A DNA stretch of 64,000 nt from Polaribacter dokdonensis (GCF_024362345.1 NZ_CP101505.1:2687501-2751500); one strand, 5' to 3'; counted from the first letter of the stretch, positions 42,997 to 52,057 are shown. Program-made: numbers and translations. Notes: a model not told the origin generated them from the sequence alone.

Positions 42997-43644
42997 ATGG
43001 CACTTATATCAAAAAAAGACGCAGCCTTAATTAAAGATCCTTTCTTAGATAACAATCCAATTACCATTCAGGTTTTAGGTATTTGTTCTGCATTAGCAAT
43101 TACAGCAGAGCTTAAAGCTTCTATTGTAATGTCTGTGTCAGTATTATTTGTATTAGGATTAGGTAATGTTGTTATTTCATTGATGAGAAATATCATCCCA
43201 TCAAAAATTAGAATTATAGTTCAATTAATTGTAGTTGCAACATTGGTAATTATTGTTGATTTGGTTCTTAAAGCATTTGCCTATGAATTGAGTAAAACAC
43301 TATCAGTATTTGTTGGTTTAATTATTACAAACTGTATAATTATGGGACGTTTTGAAGCATTTGCTTTGGGTAATGGTCCTTGGAGATCTTTCTTAGATGG
43401 TATTGGAAATGCTGTAGGATATGCAGTAATTTTAATTGCAGTAGGTTTCTTTAGAGAGTTATTAGGTTCTGGAACTTTATTAGGTTTTAAAGTATTGGGA
43501 GATCCAATCGAAAAAACTGGCTTATATGCAATTGGTTATGAAAATAACGGTTTTATGTTATTGTCACCAATGGCATTGATAGTTGTTGGAATCATCATTT
43601 GGATTCAAAGAACTAAGAATAAGTCATTAATCGAAGAAAATTAG
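42997..43644 (+). CDS. nqrD: Na+-NQR subunit D
   Basis: A 215-residue six-helix subunit, homologous to NqrE and to RnfA/E. LGICSALAITAELKASIVMS and ITNCIIMGRFEAFALGNGPWRSFLDG (in parts) are typical; the Cys residues in GICSA and TNCIIMG bind the membrane iron-sulfur centre at the NqrD/E interface. Short gap of 3 nt to nqrC. Confidence 0.95.
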   Translation: MALISKKDAALIKDPFLDNNPITIQVLGICSALAITAELKASIVMSVSVLFVLGLGNVVISLMRNIIPSKIRIIVQLIVVATLVIIVDLVLKAFAYELSKTLSVFVGLIITNCIIMGRFEAFALGNGPWRSFLDGIGNAVGYAVILIAVGFFRELLGSGTLLGFKVLGDPIEKTGLYAIGYENNGFMLLSPMALIVVGIIIWIQRTKNKSLIEEN

Positions 43645-43690
43645 ACATTAAGTATTGTTCTGAACTAGTTTCAGAATTAAAAATAAAAAT

Positions 43691-44425
43691 ATGGAACATA
43701 TAGAATTATTTTTCAAATCGATTTTTATAGATAACATGGTTTTTGCAACATTCTTAGGGATGTGTTCTTACCTGGCTGTATCTAAAAAAGTATCTACTGC
43801 TGTAGGTTTAGGTGCTGCTGTAATTTTTGTACTTGCAGTTACTGTACCATTAAACTGGTTGTTAGATCAATATATTTTACAAGAAGGAGCACTTTCTTGG
43901 TTAGGTGAAGACTATGCTCAATACGATTTAAGTTTCTTATCATTTATCATGTTTATTGCAACTATTGCAACTATGGTGCAATTGGTAGAAATTATTGTTG
44001 AGAAATTTTCACCATCATTATACAACTCTTTAGGTATCTTTTTACCATTAATTGCTGTAAACTGCGCAATTTTAGGAGGAAGTTTATTTATACAATCTCG
44101 AGAAATACCAACTTTAGGTTTAGCTTTAACGTATGGAGTTGGTTCAGGAATTGGATGGTTTTTAGCCATTTTAGCTATTGCTGCAATTCGTGAGAAAATT
44201 AGATATTCTAGTGTTCCACCAGCTTTAAGAGGTTTAGGAATTACTTTTATTATTACAGGTTTAATGGCTATTGGTTTTATGAGCTTTGGAGGTATGTTAA
44301 CTGGAGGTGATGAAAAGAAAGAAGAGCCAAAAACAGAAGAGGCTAAGATAGAAGTTCAGAAAGAATTGAATAAAGAAGAGGATGCTAAAATAGTAGCAGA
44401 AAACACAAACTTAAATAACAATTAG
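43691..44425 (+). CDS. nqrE: Na+-NQR subunit E with a charged C-terminal extension
   Basis: A 244-residue subunit: six helices with the paired Cys motifs ([13 protein letters not shown] and [12 protein letters not shown]) that bind the intramembrane 2Fe-2S centre with NqrD. The family usually ends near residue ~202; here a ~40-residue Lys/Glu-rich tail follows (from [15 protein letters not shown] to LNNN). The tail is probably disordered and soluble. Confidence 0.93.
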   Translation: MEHIELFFKSIFIDNMVFATFLGMCSYLAVSKKVSTAVGLGAAVIFVLAVTVPLNWLLDQYILQEGALSWLGEDYAQYDLSFLSFIMFIATIATMVQLVEIIVEKFSPSLYNSLGIFLPLIAVNCAILGGSLFIQSREIPTLGLALTYGVGSGIGWFLAILAIAAIREKIRYSSVPPALRGLGITFIITGLMAIGFMSFGGMLTGGDEKKEEPKTEEAKIEVQKELNKEEDAKIVAENTNLNNN

Positions 44426-44426
44426 A

Positions 44427-45734
44427 ATGATATTAGCAGCAGGTACAACAGGTACAGTTATTGCAACAGTAGCAGCTTTTTTACTAATTACTTTAATATT
44501 AGTTGCTTTATTGTTGTTTGTGAAGCAGAAGTTATCTCCTTCTGGTCCAGTAACTATTACCATTAATGGAGAAAAGAAAATTGAAGTTGGTTCTGGTAGC
44601 ACACTACTTACAACTTTAGGAAATGAAAAAATATTCTTACCATCAGCTTGTGGTGGTGGAGGTTCTTGTGTACAATGTGAGTGTCATGTGTTAGAAGGTG
44701 GAGGAGAAGCTCTACCAACTGAAGTACCACACTTTACAAAAAAAGAATTAAAGTCTGGAATTCGTTTAGCTTGTCAAGTGAAAGTGAAACAAGACATGAA
44801 TATTACTATTCCAGAAGAAGTTTTTGGAATCAAAAAGTGGGATGCTGTTGTAGTAAGAAACTATAATGTAGCTTCATTTATTAAGGAATTTGTAGTAGAA
44901 ATTCCTGAAGACATGGGTTACAAAGCAGGTGGTTATATTCAAATTGAAATACCTCCATGTGAAGTTAAGTTCTCTGATATGGATATTACAGCTCACCCAG
45001 AAGAACACGATACTCCAGATAAATTTCAAGCTGAATGGGATAAGTTTAAACTTTGGCCATTAGTAATGAAGAATACTGAAACTGTAGAAAGAGCCTATTC
45101 AATGGCTTCTTACCCTGCAGAAGGTAGAGAAATTATGTTAAATGTACGTATTGCAACTCCTCCTTTTGATAGAGCAAAAGGTGACTGGATGGATGTTAAT
45201 CCTGGTGTTGCTTCATCTTATATTTTTAACTTAAAGAAAGGTGATAAGTGTGTTATTTCTGGTCCTTATGGAGAATTCTTCATTAACGAGTCAGATTCAG
45301 AAATGTTATATGTTGGTGGAGGTGCAGGTATGGCTCCAATGCGTTCTCACTTATATCACTTATTCAAAACCTTAAAAACAGGTAGAAAAGTAACTTACTG
45401 GTATGGAGGTCGTTCTAAGAGAGAGTTATTTTATTTAGACCATTTTAAAGAGTTAGAAAGAGATTTTCCAAACTTTAAATTTTACTTAGCTTTATCTGAA
45501 CCAATGGAGGAGGATAATTGGAAAGTTAAAGAGAATATAGATGCTGAAGGTGATGGGTTTGTTGGTTTCATACATAACTGTGTAATCGATAATTACTTAA
45601 GTCATCATGAATCTCCAGAAGATATAGAATTATATTTCTGTGGACCACCATTAATGAATAAAGCTGTTCAGAAAATGGGTGAAGATTTTGGAATACCAGA
45701 TGAACACATCAGATTTGATGATTTTGGTGGATAG
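44427..45734 (+). CDS. nqrF: Na+-NQR subunit F
   Basis: A 435-residue NADH-oxidising subunit: one N-terminal helix (about 10-32), a plant-type 2Fe-2S ferredoxin domain (Cys75, Cys81, Cys84, Cys116; ACGGGGSCVQCECH), then the FAD-binding domain (ERAYSMASYP) and NADH-binding domain (VGGGAGMAPMRSH; CGPPLMNKAV near the end). It begins 1 nt after nqrE. A long hairpin terminator follows. Confidence 0.97.
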   Translation: MILAAGTTGTVIATVAAFLLITLILVALLLFVKQKLSPSGPVTITINGEKKIEVGSGSTLLTTLGNEKIFLPSACGGGGSCVQCECHVLEGGGEALPTEVPHFTKKELKSGIRLACQVKVKQDMNITIPEEVFGIKKWDAVVVRNYNVASFIKEFVVEIPEDMGYKAGGYIQIEIPPCEVKFSDMDITAHPEEHDTPDKFQAEWDKFKLWPLVMKNTETVERAYSMASYPAEGREIMLNVRIATPPFDRAKGDWMDVNPGVASSYIFNLKKGDKCVISGPYGEFFINESDSEMLYVGGGAGMAPMRSHLYHLFKTLKTGRKVTYWYGGRSKRELFYLDHFKELERDFPNFKFYLALSEPMEEDNWKVKENIDAEGDGFVGFIHNCVIDNYLSHHESPEDIELYFCGPPLMNKAVQKMGEDFGIPDEHIRFDDFGG

Positions 45735-45744
45735 TAATCCAGCA

Positions 45745-45799
45745 TTATAAGGAACAAAAAAACCAACGTAATTAACGTTGGTTTTTTTGTTCCTTATAA
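45745..45799. terminator. Long bidirectional terminator after nqrF
   Basis: A 24-25 bp, almost perfect stem centred on CCAACGT / ACGTTGG, flanked by A and T runs and TTATAAGGAAC / GTTCCTTATAA. It separates the convergent nqrF and hypothetical genes and can stop transcription in both directions. Confidence 0.9.
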
Positions 45800-45806
45800 T
45801 TAGTTA

Positions 45807-46289
45807 TTAAGCTAATGCCTTTTCTCGTAAAAATGTTTCTAGGTGGTATACAGGTGCTCCATTTTCTTGCTCAAATAATTTAGAAAGGTCCATTACATTT
45901 TCTATACTATCTAATTCGCACAAGAGATTAACAACTGCAGAAAGCCCATTAAAAAGTACGTCATTAGCTGTTGGGTTTTCTGGCTTTATATTATAATGAC
46001 ATAAAGGCGTTTTAAAACCACAAGCCTCTAAAAATACTTTCTCTATGCTTAAAATTTCTATAGGTGTATAACCATTAAATTTTCTACCTAAGTTTTGATG
46101 AACTCTACCAACATAACTTAGCTCTAAAGATCCATGATCATTAGATAAGTGTTTCCAACTATCATGATTATCTAATATGTTTCCTACTGCACAAGCTGCA
46201 CAATCTTCTGGATTTAGGTTATTATTATGGTAGGCGTTGTATAATTTAACTAAGGCCTGTTCTAATCTTTTAGAAGTCTTCATCATCAT
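45807..46289 (-). CDS. Conserved hypothetical protein (often mislabelled NqrF)
   Basis: A 160-residue cytoplasmic protein. NPEDCAACAVGNILDN holds a CxxC pair (positions about 30-33), followed by SWKHLSNDHG, YVGRVHQNLGRKFNGYTPIEI and EACGFKTPLCHYN, so it has metal-binding potential through Cys and His. I recall similar flavobacterial proteins being named NQR subunit F by transfer from the neighbour; it lacks ferredoxin, FAD and NADH domains. The real function is unknown. Confidence 0.65.
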   Translation of the reverse strand: MMMKTSKRLEQALVKLYNAYHNNNLNPEDCAACAVGNILDNHDSWKHLSNDHGSLELSYVGRVHQNLGRKFNGYTPIEILSIEKVFLEACGFKTPLCHYNIKPENPTANDVLFNGLSAVVNLLCELDSIENVMDLSKLFEQENGAPVYHLETFLREKALA

Positions 46290-46400
46290 TTAATTTTGCT
46301 TTCTAAAGATAAGAAATCTTTAAAATGATTTCAAATATTGAAAGTTAAATTATCAATCTAAATTGTATTCAATCTATTTTTATGTACTTCGTTTAAATTG

Positions 46401-46408
46401 TATTTTTG
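46401..46408 (+). promoter_or_regulatory. -7 box TATTTTTG of the aspartic protease gene
   Basis: TAnnTTTG match. The in-frame TTG at 46406 is part of this box, which supports the ATG at 46427 as the start. Confidence 0.5.
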
Positions 46409-46426
46409 AACAACAAAAGCCACTTC

Positions 46427-46891
46427 ATGAAAAGTATTGAGAAGATTCTTTTTAAAAAGAATTATGTCAAAATAAAACTAAATAAAATTGCCACAAATCA
46501 TTTAGAGTTAAAGGCAAAAATTAATGGTGTTAAAGGAAGTTTTATTCTTGATACTGGTGCTTCTAATTCATGTGTAGGTTTAGATTTAATAAGTTTCTTT
46601 AAATTAGATGCAGAAGAAAGTGAAACTAAAGCAGCTGGTGCAGGTGCTACAGGAATGGAAACTCAACAGTCTAAAGGAAATACTTTAAAAATTGGAGATT
46701 GGAAAACGAATAAAAGTCATTTAGTATTATTTAATCTGGAGCATGTTAATACAGCTTTAGTGCAACATAATGCTAAAGAAGTTCATGGTATAATAGGTGC
46801 AGATATATTACAAAAAGGTAAAGCTTTTATAGACTATAAGCAGCATGTACTTTATTTAAAGCAAATAAAAAATAAAAATAAAAACAATTAA
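46427..46891 (+). CDS. Retropepsin-like aspartic protease
   Basis: A 154-residue single-domain protein (clan AA). The catalytic DTGAS is at about residues 43-47 (SFILDTGASNSCVG), and the second hallmark, IIGADIL, near residue 127. It should act as a dimer, as retropepsins do; the substrate is unknown. No signal peptide is seen. YqeY follows after 1 nt. Confidence 0.85.
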   Translation: MKSIEKILFKKNYVKIKLNKIATNHLELKAKINGVKGSFILDTGASNSCVGLDLISFFKLDAEESETKAAGAGATGMETQQSKGNTLKIGDWKTNKSHLVLFNLEHVNTALVQHNAKEVHGIIGADILQKGKAFIDYKQHVLYLKQIKNKNKNN

Positions 46892-46892
46892 G

Positions 46893-47342
46893 ATGAGTTT
46901 ACAAAAACAGGTAATGACCAAAATGAAAGAGGCAATGAAAGCAAAAGATGCTGTTGCTTTACAAGCTCTAAGAGCTGTGAAATCTGCTTTTTTATTAGCC
47001 AAAACTGAGTCTGGAGCTCAAGAAGAAATTTCTGAAGAACAAGAACTGAAAATTATTCAGAAGCAAGTAAAGCAAAGAAAAGATAGTGCTGCTATTTTTT
47101 TAAAGCAAGGAAGAGAAGATTTAGCAGCACCTGAATTAGCAGAGATTGCAGTTTTAGAACAGTTTTTACCAGAAGCTTTATCTGAAGAGGAAATTGAAAA
47201 AGTTGTACTTGCAACAATAGCAGATTTAAAAGCAGAAAGTATGAAAGATATGGGTAAAGTTATGGGGGTGGTTTCTAAAAAACTTTCTGGACAAGCAGAT
47301 GGTAAAACTATTTCTATGTTGGTTAAAAAGAACTTAGCTTAG
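46893..47342 (+). CDS. GatB/YqeY domain protein
   Basis: A 149-residue helical protein with the YqeY pattern: LQALRAVKSAFLLAKTE, ISEEQELKIIQKQVKQRKDSA, EIAVLEQFLPEALSEEEI and a C-terminal KDMGKVMGVVSKKLSGQADGK. It resembles the tail domain of the GatB amidotransferase subunit and may bind tRNA; the role is not proven. It is directly followed by tRNA-Arg. Confidence 0.92.
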   Translation: MSLQKQVMTKMKEAMKAKDAVALQALRAVKSAFLLAKTESGAQEEISEEQELKIIQKQVKQRKDSAAIFLKQGREDLAAPELAEIAVLEQFLPEALSEEEIEKVVLATIADLKAESMKDMGKVMGVVSKKLSGQADGKTISMLVKKNLA

Positions 47343-47353
47343 AAAAGTGTTTG

Positions 47354-47427
47354 GGCTCCATAGTTCAACTGAATAGAATATCAGATTTCGGCTCTGAGGG
47401 TTGCAGGTTTGAATCCTGCTGGAGTCA
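47354..47427 (+). tRNA. tRNA-Arg (anticodon TCG)
   Basis: Acceptor GGCTCCA pairs with TGGAGTC; D stem GTTC/GAAT; anticodon stem TCAGA/TCTGA around loop TTTCGGC (anticodon TCG); T stem GCAGG/CCTGC; discriminator A; CCA not encoded. It reads CGA and CGG, complementing the ACG tRNA at 24826. Confidence 0.95.
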
Positions 47428-47436
47428 CAAAACTAG

Positions 47437-47469
47437 AACTCAAAGTAAATTTTACTTTGAGTTTTTTTT
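47437..47469 (+). terminator. Terminator after tRNA-Arg(TCG)
   Basis: Hairpin AACTCAAAGTAAA / TTTACTTTGAGTT plus a T run; it overlaps the stop codon of the convergent flavoprotein gene (47468). Confidence 0.85.
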
Positions 47470-48748
47470 ATGAATATTCAGAAGTTAGCTCATCTACAAT
47501 TAAACCATCTTCTAAAGTTTGAATAACGCCTAAAGCTGCTCTTTCTCCAGCAATCATTGCTGCATTCAAAGAACCGTTTAATAATTGATCTCCAGCTAAA
47601 AATATAGTAGATTTTAGCTTGGTTTCTGTACTAGAAATTTCATACTGTAAATTTGTAAGTTTAGGTAAAGCTTTCTTTATTTGATATCTCTTTAAGAAAT
47701 GAAGATCTTCTATTTTACAATACTCTTTTAATTCTTGCTTTACTTTATCAATTAGTTGGTTTTCATTTAATTGATGATTATTTACGATAGTGACAGACAA
47801 TAATTCTTTATCACTTTTATTAGCTATATCTACACTTGTATGATAAAATATATTATTTACTAAAGAATTTTCATTAGCAATTAAACCAATAATTGGTTTT
47901 TGTATTGTTCTTTTTTCAGACTCAAAATATAAAGTTTCACAACTTTTCCACTCTGTTTCTTGATTTTTAAGATTAGAAATTAGTGAACTGGCTTCTGTTG
48001 CAATTATAGTGATATGACTTTTTATTGCTGAGTTATCTTGCAGTATAATACTACTATTCTTTACCTCCTTAACAGCTGTATTAAATAGAAAAGTAGTGTT
48101 GTTTAACTTGCCTTTAAGCTGATCTGATATGGCCTGAATTCCTTTCTTAGGTAAAACTGCTAAGCCATCACCAAACATCTTGTATACAAACTCAAACATT
48201 CTGCTAGAGGTGTCTAAATTCGGTTCCAAGAATATTCCAGAGAAAAAGGGTTTAAAAAAGTCTGAAATAATCTCTTTAGAAAAACCAAAATCTTGTAAAT
48301 ATTGTAATGTTGTTTTTTCGTTTTCTTTAAATATCGCTGAAACTTCTTTTTTCTTTAAAATTGTATTTAATTTTAATACTTTCAGCTTATCAGAAAAATT
48401 ACCTATTGAAGAGAATAAGGTTGGAAATAGCAATGTTAATTTTCTTAAAGGATCTCCAATGGTTTGCTGTTTTCCATTTTTAAATATAGTGGCCCCAGGT
48501 AAAAATTCTTGTAATTCTAATGCTTTATAATCTAAATATTTTTTTGCTGCTGGATAAGAAGTAAGCAAAACTTGAAAACCATGATCTAGCGTGTATCCTT
48601 TATAACTATCAGATTTTACTCTACCACCAACTTTATCTGTAGCCTCTATAATTGTTGGATGATAGCCGTAATTTTCTAAAATTTGAGCAGCAATTAAACC
48701 ACTAACACCTGCACCAATTATATTTATTTTATATGCTGATTTCTCCAT
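47468..48748 (-). CDS. FAD-dependent amine-oxidase/phytoene-desaturase-like protein
   Basis: A 426-residue flavoprotein: dinucleotide motif IIGAGVSGLIAAQIL (about 10-24), then TDKVGGRVKS and a GYTLDHGFQVLLTSYP stretch, and the C-terminal FAD signature AGDQLLNGSLNAAMIAGERA (about 390-410). It belongs to the broad NAD(P)/FAD oxidoreductase group that includes monoamine oxidases and desaturases; the substrate is not predictable. Its start overlaps the end of the exonuclease gene by 20 nt, so both are translated from one transcript. Confidence 0.85.
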   Translation of the reverse strand: MEKSAYKINIIGAGVSGLIAAQILENYGYHPTIIEATDKVGGRVKSDSYKGYTLDHGFQVLLTSYPAAKKYLDYKALELQEFLPGATIFKNGKQQTIGDPLRKLTLLFPTLFSSIGNFSDKLKVLKLNTILKKKEVSAIFKENEKTTLQYLQDFGFSKEIISDFFKPFFSGIFLEPNLDTSSRMFEFVYKMFGDGLAVLPKKGIQAISDQLKGKLNNTTFLFNTAVKEVKNSSIILQDNSAIKSHITIIATEASSLISNLKNQETEWKSCETLYFESEKRTIQKPIIGLIANENSLVNNIFYHTSVDIANKSDKELLSVTIVNNHQLNENQLIDKVKQELKEYCKIEDLHFLKRYQIKKALPKLTNLQYEISSTETKLKSTIFLAGDQLLNGSLNAAMIAGERAALGVIQTLEDGLIVDELTSEYS

Positions 48749-50114
48749 TTTCTTCCTGTTTTTCTTTCGAATTCTTTTTAAGATAGGCAGTTAAAATTCG
48801 TTGCACATCTCTATTGTCTCTTTTTGGTTGTAAAAAGAATTGATAATCTTCTGGTTGCTGTAACTGTTCTGCTTGAGCTTTATCTATATAACCATAACCC
48901 CTGTAAGTACCATCTAAAATTAAGGTGAAACCTATTTCATTTTCATTTCTTCCAGATTCTTTTATTACCATATTTTTAGCTTCAAAACCAATTGAAGCAA
49001 TTGCTTCTCGAACACGATTGTTATAATGAATTACTTTTTCTTTATCATTACAAACTCCTTTGCAGTTTTGTAAATGATAACTAAAACAGCTTTTCACATT
49101 GGTTTGTAAATGACAATATTTAGGACACAGCTCAAACTCACTACACAAACTCTCTAAAAATGCTCTGCATTCAGATATTGAATAGAAAGTCATTATTGGG
49201 TTTGGTGTAAGTTTCAACTTATTAAAAGCTAAATGCAAAATTCCTTTTTGATCTTCGTAAGAAAATAATCCAATAGCAGCATTGCTATTTTTTTGAGATC
49301 TATTAAATTTCGGAAATTTTGTTTTAATTTCTGATGATTCCAATAAAAGCGCTAAGAGTTCACTACCAGTTTCTGTGTAAGAAAGATGTGCAGTTTCTAA
49401 ACACATTTCTCTTTCTTTCTTTTTCTTATCGTAAAAATGGCTAATTACTCTTTGCTTAATATTATTGGCTTTACCTACATAAATAATTTCTTTAGCGCTA
49501 TTTTGAAAATAATAAACCCCAAAGGTTTCAGGTAAATTATCTACTACCTTTTTATCCAATAATGGTGGTAATGTTGCTTGACGTGAACGTGGATTTAAAA
49601 ATGAATTAATGATAAAATTATCATCTCTTTCAATTAATCTTCTAAATAATTCTGTAGTTGCTTCAGCATCGCCTTTTGCTCTGTGTCTACCATTAATAGG
49701 TATATTTTCATCAATACAAATATTACCTAAACTATAAGAACGCAAACCAGGTATTATTTTTCTTGATAAACGAACTGTACAAAGTTTTTTGCGCTTAAAG
49801 TCAAAGCCTAAACTTTTGAATTCATCTCTAATAATATTGTAATCGAAATTTACATTATGTGCTACGAAAATAGTGTCTCTTGTTAGTTCTTCTACTTTTT
49901 TTGCAATTTCATGAAATTTTGGAGCATACCTAACCATTGCATTTGTAATGCCAGTTAAGTTGGTTATAAATGGTGGTATATTTTGCTCAGGATTTACAAG
50001 TGATGTAAATTCATCAATGATTTTTTTACCATCAAAAACAAATATAGAAATCTCAGTAATTTTTTGACCTTTATAGCCATTACCTGTGGTTTCTATGTCT
50101 ATTACTGTATACAA
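48729..50114 (-). CDS. DnaQ-type exonuclease fused to a UvrC-like GIY-YIG domain
   Basis: A 461-residue fusion. Residues ~1-165 are a DEDD 3'-5' exonuclease (VIDIETTGNG with D6 and E8, FVAHNVNFDYNI, HRAKGDAEAT). Residues ~195-280 are a GIY-YIG nuclease domain (FGVYYFQNSAKEIIYVGKA, then R in IKQRVISH). A Cys cluster (about 330-360: LCPKYCHLQ, CFSYHLQNCKGVC) resembles the zinc/iron-sulfur region of UvrC/Cho. This layout is known as an alternative-excision or Pol III epsilon-like protein in many bacteria. The start is a TTG directly after the rpe stop. Confidence 0.87.
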   Translation of the reverse strand: MYTVIDIETTGNGYKGQKITEISIFVFDGKKIIDEFTSLVNPEQNIPPFITNLTGITNAMVRYAPKFHEIAKKVEELTRDTIFVAHNVNFDYNIIRDEFKSLGFDFKRKKLCTVRLSRKIIPGLRSYSLGNICIDENIPINGRHRAKGDAEATTELFRRLIERDDNFIINSFLNPRSRQATLPPLLDKKVVDNLPETFGVYYFQNSAKEIIYVGKANNIKQRVISHFYDKKKKEREMCLETAHLSYTETGSELLALLLESSEIKTKFPKFNRSQKNSNAAIGLFSYEDQKGILHLAFNKLKLTPNPIMTFYSISECRAFLESLCSEFELCPKYCHLQTNVKSCFSYHLQNCKGVCNDKEKVIHYNNRVREAIASIGFEAKNMVIKESGRNENEIGFTLILDGTYRGYGYIDKAQAEQLQQPEDYQFFLQPKRDNRDVQRILTAYLKKNSKEKQEENGEISI

Positions 50115-50771
50115 TTAGGCAATTATATTTTTTAAATCTGCAATGGTTTCTGTAGGATTATCACTCTTAAAAACATAGCTACCTGCAACTAACACATTTG
50201 CTCCTGCTTCAATTAAAGCGTTTGCATTTTTATTGGTAACTCCACCATCAATTTCTATTTGACAATTAGATTCTGTAAACTCAATTAAGTGTTTTAATTG
50301 ACTTACTTTTTTGTAGGTATTTTCTATAAATGATTGCCCTCCAAAACCAGGATTAACGCTCATTAAACAAACCATATCTAAATCTTCTATAATATCTTCT
50401 AAAACTGCAATTGGTGTATGAGGGTTTAAGGCAACACCTGCTTTCATACCTGTAGCTTTTATAGCTTGTATTGTTCTGTGCAAGTGTGTACAAGCTTCAT
50501 AATGTACAGTTAAAATATCTGCACCCAAATCTGCAAATGTTTGTATGTATTGATCTGGATTTACAATCATTAAATGCACATCAATAGTTTTGGTTGCATG
50601 TTGTTTAATTGCTTTTAATACTGGCATTCCAAAAGAGATGTTTGGTACAAAAACGCCATCCATAATATCTATGTGAAACCAATCTGCTTCACTATTATTT
50701 ACCATTTCTATATCTCTTTGTAAGTTAGCAAAATCTGCTGCTAGTATTGAGGGTGCTATTAAATTACTCAT
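50115..50771 (-). CDS. rpe: Ribulose-phosphate 3-epimerase
   Basis: Pentose-phosphate enzyme, 218 residues, TIM barrel. Seen: APSILAADFANLQ, FHIDIMDGVFVPNISFG (metal ligands His and Asp), VHLMIVNPDQYI, MSVNPGFGGQSFI and IEIDGGVTNKN. The stop codon is directly followed by the TTG of the exonuclease gene. A TATCTTTG -7 box lies 20 nt upstream. Confidence 0.96.
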   Translation of the reverse strand: MSNLIAPSILAADFANLQRDIEMVNNSEADWFHIDIMDGVFVPNISFGMPVLKAIKQHATKTIDVHLMIVNPDQYIQTFADLGADILTVHYEACTHLHRTIQAIKATGMKAGVALNPHTPIAVLEDIIEDLDMVCLMSVNPGFGGQSFIENTYKKVSQLKHLIEFTESNCQIEIDGGVTNKNANALIEAGANVLVAGSYVFKSDNPTETIADLKNIIA

Positions 50772-50791
50772 TAGTATGTTGTTGTTTTTTG

Positions 50792-50799
50792 CAAAGATA
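50792..50799 (-). promoter_or_regulatory. -7 box TATCTTTG of rpe
   Basis: TAnnTTTG match on the minus strand, 20 nt before the ATG at 50771. Confidence 0.5.
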
Positions 50800-50856
50800 A
50801 TTAATTAGTTAATGAACTTAGTTTGAATTAAATTAAATTCTTTGTTAAAGAAGTTT

Positions 50857-50926
50857 AGCCCTGATTGAAGTGGCATCCTTTTTTGAAGAATGAAAAAAAG
50901 ATATAACGTAAAGCAGGAAATAGCTC
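50857..50926 (+). ncRNA. Structured RNA-like element, copy 2
   Basis: Same frame as at 33698: AGCCCTGATTGAA ... AAAGCAGGAAATAGCTC. The inner part forms ATCcTTTTTT / AAAAAAAGAT around a GAAGAATG loop. End pairing (AGC/GCT, CCTG/CAGG) is conserved while the middle differs between copies, which is what a structured RNA would show. It lies between rpe and the sigma factor gene, opposite in strand to both, with a hairpin terminator shortly after it. Confidence 0.6.
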
Positions 50927-50933
50927 TAAATAA

Positions 50934-50963
50934 AAAACTCTCAAAAATGAATTTGAGAGTTTT
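50934..50963. terminator. Bidirectional terminator downstream of the sigma factor gene
   Basis: Hairpin AAAACTCTCAAA / TTTGAGAGTTTT. On the minus strand it lies 23 nt past the rpoD stop and is followed by a T run; on the plus strand it could end the RNA-like element before it. Confidence 0.85.
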
Positions 50964-50985
50964 AAGTTTTTATTGAGAATTTAGT

Positions 50986-51849
50986 TTATCCTAAATAGGT
51001 CATTAAAATTTTAGATCTAGACGTATGTTTTAATCTACGAATTGCTTTTTCTTTAATTTGACGAACACGTTCTCTTGTTAAATCGAAAGTTTCACCAATT
51101 TCTTCTAAAGTCATTGGTTGGTGTTCACCTAAACCAAAGTATAATTTTACAACATCTGCTTCTCTTGGAGTAAGCGTTTCTAATGCTCTGTTAATTTCTA
51201 TACGCAAAGATTCGTGTAATAAAACTCTATCTGGGTTTGGAGACTCACCAGAGTTTAAAACGTCGTATAAATTTGAATCTTCACCTTCAATTAAAGGTGC
51301 ATCCATAGAAACGTGACGTCCTGAATTTTTCATAGATTCTTTTACGTCATTAACAGTCATGTCTAGTTTTTTGGCAATCTCTTCAGGACTTGGAGGTCTT
51401 TCATTTTCTTGCTCTAAAAACGCATACATTTTATTGATTTTATTAATAGAACCAATTTTATTTAAAGGTAAACGTACAATTCTAGATTGTTCTGCTAATG
51501 CTTGTAAGATAGATTGACGAATCCACCAAACTGCATAAGAGATAAATTTAAAACCACGAGTTTCATCAAAACGTTTTGCTGCTTTAATTAAACCTAAGTT
51601 ACCTTCATTAATTAAATCTGGTAATGTTAAACCTTGATTTTGATATTGCTTTGCTACAGAAACCACAAAACGTAAATTTGCTTTTGTTAATTTCTCTAAT
51701 GCTCTTTGATCTCCTGCTTTAATAAGCTGAGCCAATTCTACTTCTTCATCTGCAGTAATTAAATCTACTTTACCAATTTCTTGTAAGTATTTGTCTAGGG
51801 AAGCAGTTTCTCTATTCGTAACCTGCTTTGTAATCTTAAGTTGTCTCAT
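50986..51849 (-). CDS. rpoD: Primary RNA polymerase sigma factor (RpoD/SigA)
   Basis: A 287-residue sigma-70 protein lacking region 1.1, as usual in Bacteroidota. Region 1.2 ([18 protein letters not shown]), region 2 ([20 protein letters not shown] and [19 protein letters not shown]), region 3 ([18 protein letters not shown]) and region 4 ([35 protein letters not shown]) are all present. It recognises TTG/TAnnTTTG promoters such as those listed here. Confidence 0.95.
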   Translation of the reverse strand: MRQLKITKQVTNRETASLDKYLQEIGKVDLITADEEVELAQLIKAGDQRALEKLTKANLRFVVSVAKQYQNQGLTLPDLINEGNLGLIKAAKRFDETRGFKFISYAVWWIRQSILQALAEQSRIVRLPLNKIGSINKINKMYAFLEQENERPPSPEEIAKKLDMTVNDVKESMKNSGRHVSMDAPLIEGEDSNLYDVLNSGESPNPDRVLLHESLRIEINRALETLTPREADVVKLYFGLGEHQPMTLEEIGETFDLTRERVRQIKEKAIRRLKHTSRSKILMTYLG

Positions 51850-52021
51850 CTAATTCTTTCTACTTTTAAAAGAGGTGATAATCATCCTCAATTATTTATA
51901 CGTTGGTTTTTAAATAAATGTTACAAAAAGTTTTTATTTTTTTATTTCTGAAAAATTTTGCTAGTAAATTGCTGTTTTATTCCCTTGGAGAATAAAATAA
52001 ATTTGTGATCCAAAATATAGT

Positions 52022-52051
52022 TTGATATCTAATAATTTAGAGGTATCTTTG
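52022..52051 (+). promoter_or_regulatory. Orphan promoter TTG-N19-TATCTTTG
   Basis: The -33 TTG (52022-52024) and -7 TATCTTTG (52044-52051) with a 19-bp spacer form one of the best promoter matches in the window, yet no plus-strand gene follows. It should drive the transcript starting about 52058. Confidence 0.65.
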
Positions 52052-52057
52052 TCTCTG

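Noticed and set aside
45807..46289. NQR subunit F as the name for the 160-aa protein
   Set aside because: It has none of the ferredoxin, FAD or NADH domains; true nqrF is at 44427.
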